Notes under the pieces: generated by a model
Database searches by the model: none
What the model was told of the DNA's origin: nothing
The model's input: the letters and a program-made list of their open reading frames with translations, nothing else
Origin: Mauremys mutica
Taxonomy: Eukaryota; Chordata; Testudines; Geoemydidae
DNA: 64,000 nt
Direction: 5' to 3'
NCBI RefSeq assembly: GCF_020497125.1
Contig: NC_059073.1
Span: 16,451,225 to 16,515,224 of the forward strand
Position numbers and translations under genes: made by a program
Shown here: positions 11,202 through 24,824 of the stretch, in pieces
How positions within the stretch are numbered: position 1 is the first letter of the stretch
Layout of the letters: each line of letters begins with the position of its first letter

Positions 11202-12397
11202 AAGACTGTCTATAGCCTTGGGCTCCCACCTCCAGTTCCAATGCTAGTGTCCCTTTTAGGGCCAGATCCAAAGTGCATTGAAATCAAAGGGAGTCTTCCA
11301 TGACTTCACTAGGCTTTGGATAAAGCTTTTCCTTCCCCAGCCTGTGCTGGGAAGCCTTCCTATCACAGGCTCCTTTTCCTTAGATTTGTGGTGGCCGCTG
11401 CATCATAGTGAACGAGGAAAGACTGAAATAATCCCAACAACGAGCTAAATCTCTGAATCTGAGAAAGGTTATTGTAACTGTACGGCAAAGAACATGACAC
11501 AACCCCACTCTGATGTCCCATTTCCATGACAAAGAGATTAACGCAAAAGAAAAGAAAAGGTCCGACAGAAATCCATTCCATTGACATCAGCTGCAACCGG
11601 GGAGGTGACTGCCTCAGAATTAATGAGTTACTGTAACCCTTTGACATTTTATGTAAGCTGCATTTTACACTGTTACATGGCTTTACCACAAGCTCATCTT
11701 GAGTAGCTTGGTCTAGGTGGCAGCCCCGGTTTCTAGCCTTCAAAGAGTCAAAGTAATGTTGCTCAGAAAAAATGATCGAAATAGAGGATGACTTGGTGTT
11801 CAGTGTGAGTCCACCCTCTCTACTAAGTCTACACACTTTTTGGTCCAGCTATTTGCATGATTGTTTACATTAGCTGCTTCAGCTGTTGCCCTCAGTAGTT
11901 GATTCCGCTTATTAATAATGCACTGCTCTCAGTGGACAGAAACTCACACTAAGTTTCTTTAAGGCACTATTCACTTTAATTTTTTCTGCCTTGTTCTCAT
12001 ACTTGATGCAATGTCAAATAGTCCCATCCCCATCTATTTCAGGAAAAGTGCATTAGCAGCCATCTCTTGATTCAGATCAGATACTGAAATGATCTCAACC
12101 CTTTTCTCCCATCTATTATAGAAAAAGATTTTTAAAAAAGGTTGGCTAAGAGCAAATACTAATCTTGCATATGTGCATATCACTTTGAAGTTAATGGGAC
12201 CCCTTCAATCCCACATCCAAGAACCAAATCTGGCCAAATTTTGCATTTTCAAGAAGAGGTTGTATGGAAACTTGCAAATTCTCTGCTCTAGCTACTAAGC
12301 AGCACTCTAGAAAACTGACATCCACGATATTTCTGGCTCTGCTGAGCACTTAAGTGTTGGGCTCACTTCAGATCTCATTTGCTTCAGGACTATAAGA
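11202..12397. other. Unassigned non-coding sequence
   Basis: A gggccagatccaaagtg motif near 11260 resembles the foldback family at 20858. A 157-codon minus-strand frame at 11363-11836 has no recognisable domain or splice context and I treat it as chance. Confidence 0.35.
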
Positions 12398-12649
12398 GGG
12401 TTGAAAAGAGAACTAGTTAAATTCATGGAGGTTAGGTCCATTAATGGCTATTAGCCAGGATGGGTAAGGAATGGTGTCCCTAGCCTCTGTTTTTCAGAGG
12501 GTGGAGATGGAAGGCAGGAGAGAGAACACTTGATCATTACTTGTTAGGTTCACTTCCTCGGGGCACTTGGCATTGGCCACTGTTGGTAGACAGGATACTG
12601 GGTTGGATGGACCTTTGGTCTGACCCAGTATGGCCATTCTTATATTCTT
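12398..12649 (+). mobile_element. CR1 LINE 3' end
   Basis: Starts with the CR1 segment ttgaaaagagaactagttaa, continues through attcatggaggttaggtcca and gctattagccaggatgggta, and ends gacccagtatggccattctt. The longest of the three sense tails of this subfamily. Confidence 0.9.
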
Positions 12650-13814
12650 GACATAGATTGCTCAAGATATCAGCAAAGCAAAAAGGACCCTTATGGCAGA
12701 AAAGGATGCATTGGACTCGGTCTGAGATGGATGGTTAAACAAAAAGAGGGACTGGGAAGAGGGAGGAAAGAAGAATATCAGGGAAGAATGAAGATTCAAG
12801 AGAAAGTATATCCATATGACATGGAATCAGCTACAAAGCTGATTACTGTATGAGGGACGGTTGGGAGCAGGGTCAGAAGACTTGGGAAGGAAAGAAAGAA
12901 TTGGGTCAGTAGAAGGGAGATACACCTGGCTGGAAGGAAGTAAGGGTGAGGGACTGGATATAGAGAAATGCTAAGGGGCCTCTACAGTTTTGGATAAATT
13001 CCTCAGTGTTATCTGAAAGTCTTTGGTTGCTCAGTCTACAGTACTACTTAATCCTAGTAAATAAAACAACTGAATTCTTGTTGTTTTCTGGACCGCCCTT
13101 TAATATCCTTTTCTAATAACTCAGTGGGATGTGGCCTCACCACTAATGCCACAGGATGTGCTAGAATAATTTCCTTCCATAAAACCTTTAGCTTTCTCAC
13201 TTATTTCTAAGAATTGTACCAAAGGCTTTTGAACTCTTCTCTCTGCCAAAGCCCTTCTATCATCACCACAATCTAGTATTGTACTATGCACCCTGGAAGA
13301 TATATTCCCTTTTGACAATATTTACCCATAGGCTCACTACTTTATGTTGCCCAGGTCTCTGAACTCCTTAATCCTCTGTCCTTCTTCCACTTCCTCTCCA
13401 AAGGACTCTGAATGTCATTCCCCAGCAGCTTTATATTAAACGTTTCACTCACCAGCTTTACACAGTCACCTTGCTGCACAATTCTTCGCTGGTGTCAAAA
13501 CAGGACTTCCGGAGTGTTAATGATCCCCGTAATGGCTTGGGCAGCAATTTAGCGCCAGCTCGTTCCATCTTAAATTTATCTTCAGACACTAATGCCCTTT
13601 GTCGTCAGACACCAAGCCAATCTGCAGCTCCCCTGGAAAGTGGAATATTTGCTGACCTGTTTATTCAGTTTAGTGTAGTACACCACTGGGCATGGACTTG
13701 AACTCCATATAAATTATGTCCACAGAGCTCCCTCTCCCCTATCATCTCTGCATTTCTAGGGATAGTTTTCACAGGCTGTTGAAACATGAAGTTTCACCAG
13801 TTTTCAAAATGATT
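12650..13814. other. Unassigned non-coding sequence
   Basis: A purine-rich stretch at about 12720-12960 (gggagggaaagaagaat-like) followed by mixed sequence. No gene and no named repeat. Confidence 0.35.
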
Positions 13815-14128
13815 ATTTATTCTTATTAATCATTTGTATTACAGTAGCACCTTACGTGCCTTACTTAGGTCAGGGCCCCATAGGGTGCTATACACCCATA
13901 ATAAGAGACAGTCCCTGCCATGACAAACTTACAATCTAAGAGATAACACAGACAAAGAATGGGGAAAGGCAGTATTATTATCCCCATTGTACAGGTGACA
14001 AACTAAGGCACAGAGAGATCTGAAGTGAGTTGCCCACTGTTACACACACAGTCTGGAGCAGACCTGGGAAATGAAACCCCATCTCCTGAGTCCCAGCTCA
14101 TTGTCTTAACCATAGACCAGCCTGCCTC
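13815..14128 (-). mobile_element. MIR-like SINE, near full-length antisense copy
   Basis: All antisense blocks are in order: tttgtattacagtagcacct, cagggccccatagggtgcta, agacagtccctgccatgaca, cagtattattatccccattg, ctaaggcacagagag, and tcctgagtcccagctcattg near the tRNA-like head. One of the two most complete MIR copies in the window. Confidence 0.85.
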
Positions 14129-16370
14129 TAAATCTTCAGCTGAATTGTTTCCAGTTGTTTAATAAAAGCTAAAGACAGGTTGTGTGTAGGGGAATTTGGG
14201 GTAACAGAGAGAGCTACTCTGCTAAAACCAGATTCAATGTGGTTAATCTAGTCAATGTCTGGGGGACTAGTAGGTTCTCGGGTTGTCCTCCTGTCTTCGT
14301 GCCTCATGCTCATATCCACTTCAAGCCCCCAGAGTAAAACAAGTCCCTCATTTTAGGAGCGGAATCAACAAACTCAGTGGGGGCTAGTCCAATCTATGCC
14401 AAAATGTCCCAGCTCTTCTCAACTTTGATTTTTTTCTTGAACAACGTAGAGGTAACCAATCCTTGTTATTTCCCAATAAAACTAAAAATAACCTGCTTCT
14501 TACGTTCCTAGCTCTGCTTCTGAATCTAATCAAGCCACCATGCTTTGCTCTAAATGCTCTCCGGTCCTGTCTCTGATTAGTATTGCCAGTGGTTTCCCTG
14601 CTGTTAAGGGTCAGTGTTAGAAGCCTGAAGGGGACAGATTTAACTTCAGCAGCTTCCCTTGAGCACTTAAGTAATGTGACTGCCTCTAAGAGCACTTTTG
14701 GAACTTCCCTTAACTAACTTCGTTGTCAAGTCTACTTCTCTGGCTCCAAGTGCTTTTGCAATCAGCATTAAATAGATTTTTTTTTTAAATCATCTCTCCT
14801 GGGCTGAGCCCAGACTACTTCAGCGCACTAGCTGAACTGCATCAGAGATTGTTTCTGGTATCAGGAGTGTTGAGACTGCCAGCTAGTACAAAGACCCTTG
14901 TGAGGACTTAACTGAATAAGTGGAGTCCTCCTCCGGTGGCTGGACTTGAGGTATGTCATTCTTGTACATTGCCACAGCCCAGGCTTAAACTGGACCCATT
15001 GTATTCCCTGGGCAAAACCACTTCTGCATGAGCTAAACCCTTTGTCTGAGCCAATGGGAGGTGTCTCAGCTGGAAGGCATTTCTTGCAGTTCCTGCAAGA
15101 TCCATCCTTGAAACCACTAAGCAATAACAAACACCAGGTTGCAAAACTAACGAGCTCCTAGGTATCTCCAGGAGGGGGCCTCATTGCCAGTGAAACAGCA
15201 TCTGCCTCTCCCTCTCGGTTACATCTCTATAGCGGATACAGAAGCAGCAGCAGCCTCTATGGCTGCACCCCATCTCTGGGCCCAGTAGTGCTGGTTCAGG
15301 GGGATTAGTATTTCCTCGCCTAGATTGTAAAGCCATGAGGCAGTAGGGCAGATTCCTGATCAGAAAAGGAAATATTTCTACTAAGCACAACCCAGCCATT
15401 GGTTTTTTTAAAGCTTTTGATACAATACAATATATCCATCCTGCCTTCTTCTCTATAGTGCCGGAGGGATCTTCCTGCCCTTGAAATGGCGTGGCTCCTT
15501 TGCCTGCAAGGAGCAACATTTGATAAACCCATACTCTCAGCTCCCTATAGGGTTGGTGTGTCTCTGTGCTGCAGAGATTTAGGGCAGGCTGAAGTGGGAA
15601 TGGTGGACCCACTATTATGCAGATTAGACAGCCACTCCCTCCTACCATTTAGGAAGCCAGAGACACAGTAGCCCTGAAGGTTACTCCAGCCCTGGGTTTG
15701 GCGTAGCCGCTGTGGAGTGGTGCCACTATCATTCTGTAGCCTAAAGGATAAATTATTTCCCCCAGTTCAGAAGGAATACCCCAGGACACAGCAAGGTGCT
15801 GAGACTCTCCACTGGAGACAGGATTTGGGGCATATTTAACTGAGATTCAGTAACACCCATTTGCTAATGAAGTAGACTGAAAAGCCCTGTATTGTTCCAG
15901 TAAATTCCAATGTTCTAATTGTGATTCCGTTTGTAAATTAACATCAGCTAAGAGTAAATTTTTCAGTGTCAATGAAAATAAAACAGTTACCTTCACTAGG
16001 CACGGTTTGGCCCCATAGGATTGTACTTCATAGATCATTTGGGTATATTTTAACTCAGTGTGTTGGAAGAGAAACACATGCTGCCAGCTTGTAATAAAAA
16101 TAGCCAAAGGGGACAGATGTACTATGCCATATAATGGGATAAGCACAGAGCCAGCAAGGAAAGAAAGTGGGAGATCCTCCTTTAACAGGGATGCTGCTTA
16201 GAAACTTAAGATTCCACCACAGCTGGAATTTTAATCACGACCAGATGGCACGATTGGGAATTTTTCAACAAAACCGTTTTTTTGAGTCCAGGATGGAATA
16301 TCTGGTCTGAGAGCGAGCGAGTAACAGGGACCTCCACTCACCCTAGAATAGCCAATAGGCCAATGGCTGG
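14129..16370. other. Unassigned non-coding sequence
   Basis: No recognised element. Overlapping short frames at 14384-15670 on both strands look like chance; a 155-codon minus-strand frame at 15181-15648 has no recognisable motif. Confidence 0.35.
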
Positions 16371-16800
16371 GTACTTACCCAGGTTGTGGGAGAACCAGCA
16401 TTAGGGCTAGGCCCTGGGCAGCTTCCAGGCATGGAGTGAGCTGCTCAGTATCAGGGATGGAGGTCAGAGACCAACCCAGGGCCAGGCCAGGTCAGAGCCT
16501 CAAAGTCAGACTCCATTACCAAACTGAGCATATGAGGCAAGAATCAAGGTCTGGTCAGGGTCAGCAATGATATTAAGCCAAAGATGGCAAACCAGGATCA
16601 GGGTTGGGAGCCAGGCCTAGGTTAGGAGCCAGGGATCAAGTCAAGACAGGGGTCAAAGGCCTGTGTTGCTCAGACAATTCTCAGAAACGTGTTCCTGGTT
16701 TATGTGGGGAGTGCCAGCCACCCAGGGAGTCATGGAGGCCTGTCATTAAGGCAGGGCTTAGCCTCCCAGTACCTCTTGGTGTCAGCTTTGCCTGAGCCCC
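16370..16800. repeat. Degenerate ggtcag/ccagg-rich repeat block
   Basis: Repeated short motifs such as ggtcagagaccaacccaggg, ccaggtcagagcctcaaagt and gtctggtcagggtcagcaat recur with variable spacing. Reads as a decayed minisatellite or part of a dispersed repeat with internal periodicity. No unit length can be fixed by eye. Confidence 0.4.
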
Positions 16801-16889
16801 TAGTTGCAGTAAGGAAACAGCACCCACCTCAAGACCTGCAGAACCTGGATCTAAGCCTGTAGGGTCTTACAAGTCCTTGTTATCAGTTA

Positions 16890-16957
16890 CGCAGATCAGA
16901 GACTTGAACATGCATCTCCCACATGCTGAGTGGGTGTCTTAACCACCTAGCAATTGA
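16890..16957 (-). repeat. tRNA-derived SINE head, antisense
   Basis: On the minus strand it reads taggtggttaagacaccc (A-box-like) and, about 30 bases later, atgttcaagtctct (B-box-like). Same design as the units at 37672-38136. Not a functional tRNA: the cloverleaf arms are not evident. Confidence 0.5.
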
Positions 16958-17570
16958 CTGTGCTGGGACCTCTCGCCTTTTTTTCATGAAAGATATCAGA
17001 AGGCCTTGGTTTCATTCTGATGTGGAAGAAAAAACAGTGTTGAAACTCAAAAAATTTCGCGGAATAGAATCCCTGTTTTCTGCCAGCTTTAATGGCAACA
17101 GTTACAGAGGGCCTGATCCTAGGCAGTGCTGAGATCATCCTCAACTCAGATTAGCTTCAATAAGATTTAAGTTTCCTGAGCCCCTGGTATCATAAGCCTT
17201 TGAGGATACTTGGTCAAATTCTGTTCCTAGTTATACACACACAACCCAACTTCACCACATTCAGGGTCCAATCCAGTTCCAATATGAGTCAATGAGGTGT
17301 CTCAGTCCAATGCTTTCACAACCAGAATAGCCTTCCTCATCAGCCTTTGTTTTAACAGGGTGTAAAGTGATGACTTATCCACTCTGGTTTTAGTACCCAG
17401 TGTGTGTGTGTCCATATCTCTAACCTCACCCCATCCCTCCACACCTGTCATTAGTCTAACACTGCCATTGAAGTTAGAATCTTTCCATCACGGTGCACTG
17501 TCCAAGACTGCTGTTGTCATCAGTGGCTTTTGTGAAGGTGTGTGAAGAGGGGGATGGATTCCCATGTATC
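16958..17570. other. Unassigned non-coding sequence
   Basis: Mixed sequence with a short GT run near 17400. No feature supported. Confidence 0.35.
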
Positions 17571-17704
17571 TGTATGCAACCTACCTCCCTCTGTCTCAAT
17601 TATTCTCCAAAATGGAGGCGACGATACCTACCCCCCTTTCAAAAGTCCTGTGGGATCTATGGTTGAAAAGCACTACACATATGCAGAGTATTGTTATTCT
17701 CGAA
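17571..17704 (+). mobile_element. MIR-like SINE 3' half, sense
   Basis: tgtctcaattattctccaaa and atggaggcgacgatacctac, then gggatctatggttgaaaagc, then attgttatt. This is the body and end of the sense MIR seen complete at 39208. Confidence 0.6.
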
Positions 17705-20700
17705 GGAACCAATGATATAACTGGCAAAACAACTATAAACCTGCTGCTTCTCCTTTCAATCTTCTGCAACTCTTGTGACTGGCAGTCAAGATATGCTTAC
17801 AGCATGTGCGTTGGTTATTGTGATAAATTAATGCAGTCCTGTGTACAATATTAGTTTAAGGCACCTCACAAGGGAATGGGGATTTATAATTGATTTGAAA
17901 ATCTTATTGCAACTGGGCAAGTCAAAGCAGGTTCTCTGACTAATAAGCTTGCAGGAATCATGCCGTCTGACTGAAGTTTATTATAAAATAATGATGCGCA
18001 CAGAGTAAGAAAATAACAAGGCAGTTCTGTTGTTCTCTTGTACTTCCCAGAAGTAACTCACCATGCAAAGGAACTGCTCCCCAGCAGGGGATGAGGAGAA
18101 TGCTAACCGTTATCATCCCGTTTTCAGCATCCCTTGAAACTTATTACCAATAATTCCTATAGATCGTCACTCCATTTGATGCAATCATTCACTCTGAATC
18201 ATCACCATTTCATAGGAAGCCATGGAAACTACTTGAAACGGCATCAGCTGGAGCTGTAGCAAAGCACCGCATGGGTGGATCCCACCAGACCTTTATTTTT
18301 CTAATCTAGCTCAGCCTCTGGCTAGTCTTGTAAGGTGCATTTCTTCCCTTTTCCACCTGTTTAAAATTCCTGTTAAAACATCCAACTGAAGAAATGCTCT
18401 CCTATTCTTGCTAGAGTGTTATTAGCAGCTTATTAGACTCTTAATGTGGTAGAAGCTGACTAGTTGAGTTTTAGCCTGCTATTTTGCTTGGTAATGTCTT
18501 GTTACAATTCTTGCCAATGTCAAACTTAATCAGCCCCTGTAGTTTTATGCCATAGAAGGTGATTATCATTGAATTTTCATATTGGAAATTTTAAGTACTT
18601 AAATTTAGATCTATTTTTAAACTCCTACTTTCAATGGGAGGCCATCTTACTCATTTTAGCCTAATCCAGCAAAGCACATTTACGGGATATAGCAGTTTTA
18701 TCAGGGTGACTGAGGAAAAGCCATATTGTCCATATCAGAATTTCTATCTGAGCCTCCACACAAAATTATTCCTGGACTCGGTACATGGGCAGCGTCTCTT
18801 CAGTACTATAAAATGATTTGTAATGTGTGCTCAGCTGATGGCCAAACATGTAACCCAGTTTAACCAATTAGTAGCATCTCCATCCAGTGGCTAGACTTGG
18901 TGTAAGTGTGTAACTTGTATATTACCTTTAAGCCAGGAATTGGCTCATCACCTGCATGATACAAAAACAGCTGTTCTACTAGGTAAGTCCAGATGAGAAT
19001 ATTCAATTATTTTAGAAGTAATAGGTGGTCTCTAAACAACTTAGAAGACATAGAGAGAAGTCTGTCTTGACATAGCTTCTGTTTATAGCACAAAGGCGAG
19101 GAAGACGAGGGAGAGGAAGGTGGAAATAGTGTGCATGTTACAGTAATTCAGAACAAAAGAGCTATAAGAAAAGGAAGCAAATGGAGGAGGTTAGAATCGT
19201 GCACAATTTTCACAATCAAACGCAAAATTAGAGGCAAAGCTTTGCCAGATTTCCTGTTTTGATTAAAACTTAGGGCCAAGTTCACCCTGGATCCACAAAG
19301 CTTTGGAGTAAATCTCAGCAGAGTCATGTGTGTGCCTGGGCCAGGTTTCAAGTGAATCTGGGCCAAAGTATTATTGTGGGTGGTTTTGCATGACTTCAGC
19401 TCAAAACCTGGGCAGAATGTTGGTTGTTTTGGCTGAGCCTTGCTTTGAGACTTTGGGTTTAACTCAAAGCTACATTTACAGGGTGTGCAAATTCATTCAG
19501 GTCATAACCAATCAACTAGATTTGCACAGGTCACTGCAAACAAACCACTGGGCTGTACGCACATGTTACAACTGCAAAACCCCTTACCTCCAAAGAATGG
19601 TGAAGATAACAATATTTGAGAAATAAAAACCAAAACATTGAGGGAACATGAGAGTTGGGAGTCAGCCTGCTGATGTGTGACTTAAAAATCAAATTAGGGG
19701 AAAAACCACAAATGTCTGCAGATTCTTTAGTTCATATAGACCCTTTTGTCCAAAAAAACCCCCACACCAGTGATTATTATTGGTTAGCTATGAAAATAAA
19801 TCATTGCAATATTAGTGATAGAATACTACGGCTGTTTGGCAAATAGACTTCAGTTATTTTATTTATTTATTTTGCTGAAAACTCGTAATGTTTCTAGGAA
19901 AGTAGACATGAAAATTTTCCATGAAACTTGGCATTTAGCTGAAAACCCAATTCTGTCAAAAAAATAGTTTCAATGGAAAACTTTCAAGATCTATTTATTT
20001 CTACTACTAATGCATTAGTACACCCTCCTAATTAGTAATTATTAACAAAGGACCTTCTGATGTGAACAGAAAATGTACAAAGAAAGGCAAGTGGATAGAG
20101 TCAATGGAAAGCAGGGTGATGGAACGGTGAATTTAACTATGCAGCTTGGGAATTCAAATATTCTTTTGTTAGTTATTGTTAGTGTTTACAAATTTCAGTT
20201 GACAGATAGCTCATGCTTGTGTGAGAGTGTGTGTGTGTGATCCAATACCTAAACTTTATTTGAAAGAGGTTTATTTTAAAGAGGAAGGTGTGGGCGCCAT
20301 GTCAGACTGAATCAGGAAAGGGATTATAGAAATAATTGTGACCATCCCTAGGGACAGGCAGTGTGGTCAGCAGGTGGACGCCATCCTCATAGTCTGGGAT
20401 GGAAACTAGAGAGGAGTCATTGACTCCTTTTCATTGTAAATGAAGCTTGACAGACAACGTCAGATGCTCACTCTCAATATGTCAGGACAAATCACCAGGC
20501 TATAACTGGGCTTATTAGCTACAGCTCAGCTCAGCCATTAAAGACTGTAACGCTTCATTACATGATGACGTGGAAGTGGCAATACTGGAAGCAGGGCCAT
20601 CATTCCATTTCTGGAAGCAACCCGTTCCATGATTTGTGGCATCTGAAAGATAAAGGTATTAGGTGAGCCCCGAAAGCTTGGGTTCATTTTGACGAATTCC

Positions 20701-20857
20701 AATACTTAGTTATTAAACTGAAGTTTAGCTGAACTGGTTTGGTATGAAGATCTTGGGGCAATCACTTGTGAGATTTCCAGTGCTTCTTGCTTTCTGCGGG
20801 TAAGCAGAAAAGCTGGACCACATGCAGCTTTTTTGTTTTGCAGAGCTTTGTGCAAAA
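17705..20857. other. Unassigned sequence, partly AT-rich
   Basis: Between 19880 and 19995 is AT-rich sequence with gaaaattttccatgaaact and aatggaaaactttc motifs, like the blocks at 35565, 38660 and 53270. The remainder, including 20280-20650, is complex single-copy-looking DNA with no recognised function. Confidence 0.35.
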
Positions 20858-20930
20858 CATGGGCCAGATACTAGTCATAGGATGAATTCAATGGAGCTAT
20901 CTTGATTTACAGCAGCTAAGGATCTGGTCC
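20858..20930. repeat. Short foldback element
   Basis: Left end gggccagatacta and right end aggatctggtccc are inverted copies. The centre carries tcaatggagctatcttgatt, a motif also found near 1960 and 22780. Small MITE-like unit. Confidence 0.5.
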
Positions 20931-22018
20931 CTTGTCTTTGTTTCAAGTATCACGTGCTGGGTAATAACATGAAAGGGTTCCATGTTTCTAAAACTAAAAA
21001 TAGGTCTTTATTACAAGAACTATTTATAGAAGTGTTGCAACTGCAGCAGGCACTGCAGCCATGAGCACACAGCACATGGTGCCTCCTCGAAACTCTTTAC
21101 CCAGGTTCCTCTACCCCTGGTAGGGCTGCTGGTGAGTATTTCCAACAAAAAAATCTTCAAAAGAAATGAAAAATATACTGTGCACCTTACAAACAAATAC
21201 TAAAGACCGGCCTGTTAATTTTAAGCATGTGTTTAAGTTCCATTGAAGCCAATCATATCTAAAGCAAAAAAAAATAACGTGTGTTGAAGTATTTTCCTGA
21301 ATTGGGACCACACCCCAGAGAGGTCACAAACTAGGATCTAGACAATAGTCAATAGGTGAATAAATAGGCAAACTGGGGGGATGGTGGAAGGACAAAGTAA
21401 CAGTAGGGACCGGTACATTAGCACAAGTTAGTAAAAAGTATTTTGAGATGTGTATTTTAGAGCTGAATGTCACAGCTTGCAAGGGATCCATTCTGCAATT
21501 TTTCCTCCTCTCTGACTGATTCCCCCAGCCCTCATTTGCTTTCCAACCCCCCCCCCTGCATTTTCACTTCACCTCTGCCCTTGTGCATTTGGCAAAGACA
21601 CCTCGATTCCCAGATGCTAAAAAGATGAAATAAAAAGCAAATGATATCTCAGCAACCTTGACTTTTTTTTATCACTTGAGGCACAAACTTTCTTTATGAA
21701 TCACGAATGAAACACTCAAGTCCCCTTTGTTGGAGACAAAAGAAAAAAAAATCCTTTTTGTTTTAAAGTCAGTTTCATGCCAGTGAAAGGTTCAGTGTGA
21801 CAGCCCTGAAGCCTGAAGTCCTCTAGTTATTCTCACAGGAGGTACAGCACAGATAGAGGAGCATTGCAAGCTTCCCCTGAATCGCCTCATGAATGTACCT
21901 GAAGAATGAGTTCTGAAGGAATCATTTCTGAAGGGGACACGCTAGGTCAGTTTCCATGGCTCATTTGGTCCTTGGCCTCTCACCCAAAGAAATAATGTAC
22001 TTATAATAACTTACAATT
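20931..22018. other. Unassigned non-coding sequence
   Basis: Nothing recognised beyond short homopolymer runs. Confidence 0.35.
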
Positions 22019-22145
22019 AGGAAATGTGGACCCTAATCCATCAACGTACTTAAGCATGTACATACCGTTAACCTTTTGAGCTCAATGGGACTTCTCTGAG
22101 CTGAAAGTTATGCATGAACTTAAACCCTGTGCTGAATCAGAGCCT
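22019..22145. repeat. Short foldback (MITE-like) element
   Basis: acttaagcatgtacatacc on the left is mirrored by agttatgcatgaacttaaac on the right, around gagctcaatgggacttctct. Outer ends ggaccctaatcc and aatcagagcc also pair partly. Second member of the 5008 family. Confidence 0.6.
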
Positions 22146-24142
22146 TAATATCTTCGGAATAGTAAAACAAGTCTGTAATTTTTAGCAAGATTTAGTAGTT
22201 TCTAGTAATTTAGTATCAAGTTACTGATTGCCTTAGTCTTATTTTTTTTCACCATAGTAATTGAATTACATCATATTTAGCTACAATAAATTGCTGAGAG
22301 AGTGGATAACTTAATAAAAATAATAACAATAGAAGATGTAAGTTGGAAGCAAGACTTGTTCCATAGGAACTGAGAGTAACAAAATATCAAACAAGCAGAG
22401 TTATTAAGGAATAGAGTATCCCCTTCTCTAAGGGCACAGGAGGACAGGAAAACTCCATGAGATGAACTTCACCATGGGACATAGATTATCATCAGTGTTT
22501 AAGCAGAAGTCTCCAGTGGCACAATATGGCCCTGAATTTCCAAGGAATGGTAGGCTCAGGTGCTAGAAGATTAGGTAGGCATGAAGTGCTCACAGGGTTT
22601 GGCTTTCCAGTCACATACCTCCTGGGAATCTAGAAGGAAGGAGGTCTCCAAATGGGCAGAGGCAAAGAGGTAGGTGTAACGGCCACTTGGAGGGCACAAA
22701 TGATCACTGGCTGCAAAACAATAGGTCATAGTAAGGCATTAGTTATTCTTCCATCAAGGGGCCGGATCTGCGCATTCCATTGACTTCAGTGGAGCTACGC
22801 TAGTTAATACCAGCTAAGGGACCCTAAATCTTTATCCTTGCATTTCATATGCATGTATTCAATCTGGATCCATTATGTATGAGCCATCCTGCTATGAAGA
22901 AGACCCCTGGCTAACAGGCTGAATAGGAGCCCTAATGTACATCATTCTGTTTTATGCAACATTTACCTGCATAAGTTAACATTAGGCAGCTAATTCATAG
23001 ATGCAGTAAACTATATATTATTTCTTTTAACGGAAGGATCCATTTATCTAACACATTTCCTACTGCCACTGCTAACTATTCACAGCTTATAAAATTTTGT
23101 ATTGGGGGGGGGTTGTTTCTTCACACTCTTATTGGAGTCATTGAGATTTCCCTTCGAAGAACATAGTGATTTGCAAGAGTGTAAAGATGTAGTGGGATAG
23201 GGATGAGAGATGTTGCCTGAAAGAAGGCGCAAATTAGCCTCCATTCTGAACCCTGATGTTTCTGGACAGTTCACAGACAACGCTGATCTATATTTAGGCT
23301 GCAATGAGGGACCAACTGAAGTTCAGTGCCTCTAAGTATAAAAAGGCAGTTGTGTGAAAAGAAAGACAAAGGTTACGAAAATCCCTAGGTGGGAATATAG
23401 AGAAAGGCATTGTTCCTTCTGAGGAATGAGAGGGCAAAAGAGGTGGGTCGGCTGAGAGCCAGCTTTAGCATCTAGGGGTGAAAAACAGTTATATAAGTAC
23501 TCCGTCCCCAAATGTTGCTAGCTCTTTTCAGCCACAGTCACTCACTATGAGCAGCCCCAGCCTCAGGATCTATAGAAGGATTATGACAGGGCAGGGCTCT
23601 CCAGGCCACCATCAGCCGCCCGCTGCTGGAGATACAGTGCTCAACTGCTTGTCCTGGTCTCTAAGCGTAATTTCTAATGTCTATAGGAAGGTTTGCCAGT
23701 GATGGCTGTCCAGTGGCTGAGTCACCTGCCACTGGCCAATTTTGTGTCCACGTTCTGGTTAATTTTAGCACTTCCTTAGCAACATCAACTAATTAACTGT
23801 CACCATTGTCACCCCTGTGAGGATGACTTGTCCCAGAGAGTTAGTGTCACAGCAGGAGTCACAATCCAACAGTCCCTTGTTGTCACTCATCTAGACTAGG
23901 TTCTCTTCCATGCTAATGAGCTGCCCCTAGCTATGGCCAGACTCACATGAGTGGCTCAGGACTGGAGCTGGATTAGCTGTAAGCAGGCAGGGAGGGAGAA
24001 ATCTTGTGGTGTCACCTACTTCAGACAAAGGGACACTGCCCCTCTCAGCCATAAATTATATCAAGGCCGACCCAGAACTGAGGAACTAGCTTCCCAGTCC
24101 CAGAGATCAGCCTGGGAGCCTGTAGGGTGAGACATGTAGAAT
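22146..24142. other. Unassigned non-coding sequence
   Basis: A foldback-like motif near 22755-22810 (ggccggatctgcg... ctaagggaccc) and a G-run at about 23103. No gene. Confidence 0.35.
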
Positions 24143-24232
24143 AATAGCAGCCAGAGCCCCAGTGAGGATCGGGACCCCTTGTGCTGGGAGCTGTGCAAAC
24201 ATATATCCCCACTTTTTAGATGAAATCTGAGA
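24143..24232 (-). mobile_element. MIR-like SINE, antisense fragment
   Basis: ataatagcagccagagcccc, ttgtgctgggagctgtgcaa, and ccccactttttagatgaa: tail and body blocks of antisense MIR with an internal deletion between them. Confidence 0.5.
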
Positions 24233-24824
24233 TGCTCCTTTATGTTCATAAGTCTCCAAAATCAGGCAGCAGATTCTCGGGTCACAAAGTCCTCAGCATG
24301 CCAGGCCAAAGTGGCCCTTTGAGTGAGGGGCTCCTTTAATGATCAAAGGCTCAAATCATACAAGTGCCTTCTGAATGCAGCATTGTATCTTTCAGAGGAA
24401 AGGAGCATGGAAATCCAGACATTTGAGGTTTCTGCTGGGAAAGGTATTTGCTAACTTTTACTGCCCTATAGGGATAAATCCTCTCTGTCTGAGAAATGCT
24501 GAGCACGCACAACTCCCACTGAAGTCAACTCACCCTGCCCCTTAGCCAGCAACCCATGCCCCCTCTTGTGGCTATGGTACATTAGCCAGTCACTTTCTCA
24601 GGGTATCTGTTGAGCTCTAGGTAGGAATCCTGACTTCCCATTGTGTAGCTGATGGGAAGGTTTCCCTATGCCCTTCTCCCACTGTCATGTGACTTGGCAA
24701 CACAGAACAAGCTTGATCCCTTCTTCATATCTCTCCTTAAATTCCTCTCTGTCATCTATAAAACTCTCACCTATGCATAGGCAGCTGGTGTGCTGTGGCT
24801 GGTGCTTATTACACTGATCACTAA

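Noticed and set aside
11363..11836. 157-codon minus-strand frame
   Set aside because: No recognisable domain, no splice context, and ordinary for chance in 64 kb. Kept as unassigned sequence.
15181..15648. 155-codon minus-strand frame
   Set aside because: Overlaps frames in other registers and has no recognisable motif or conserved feature.
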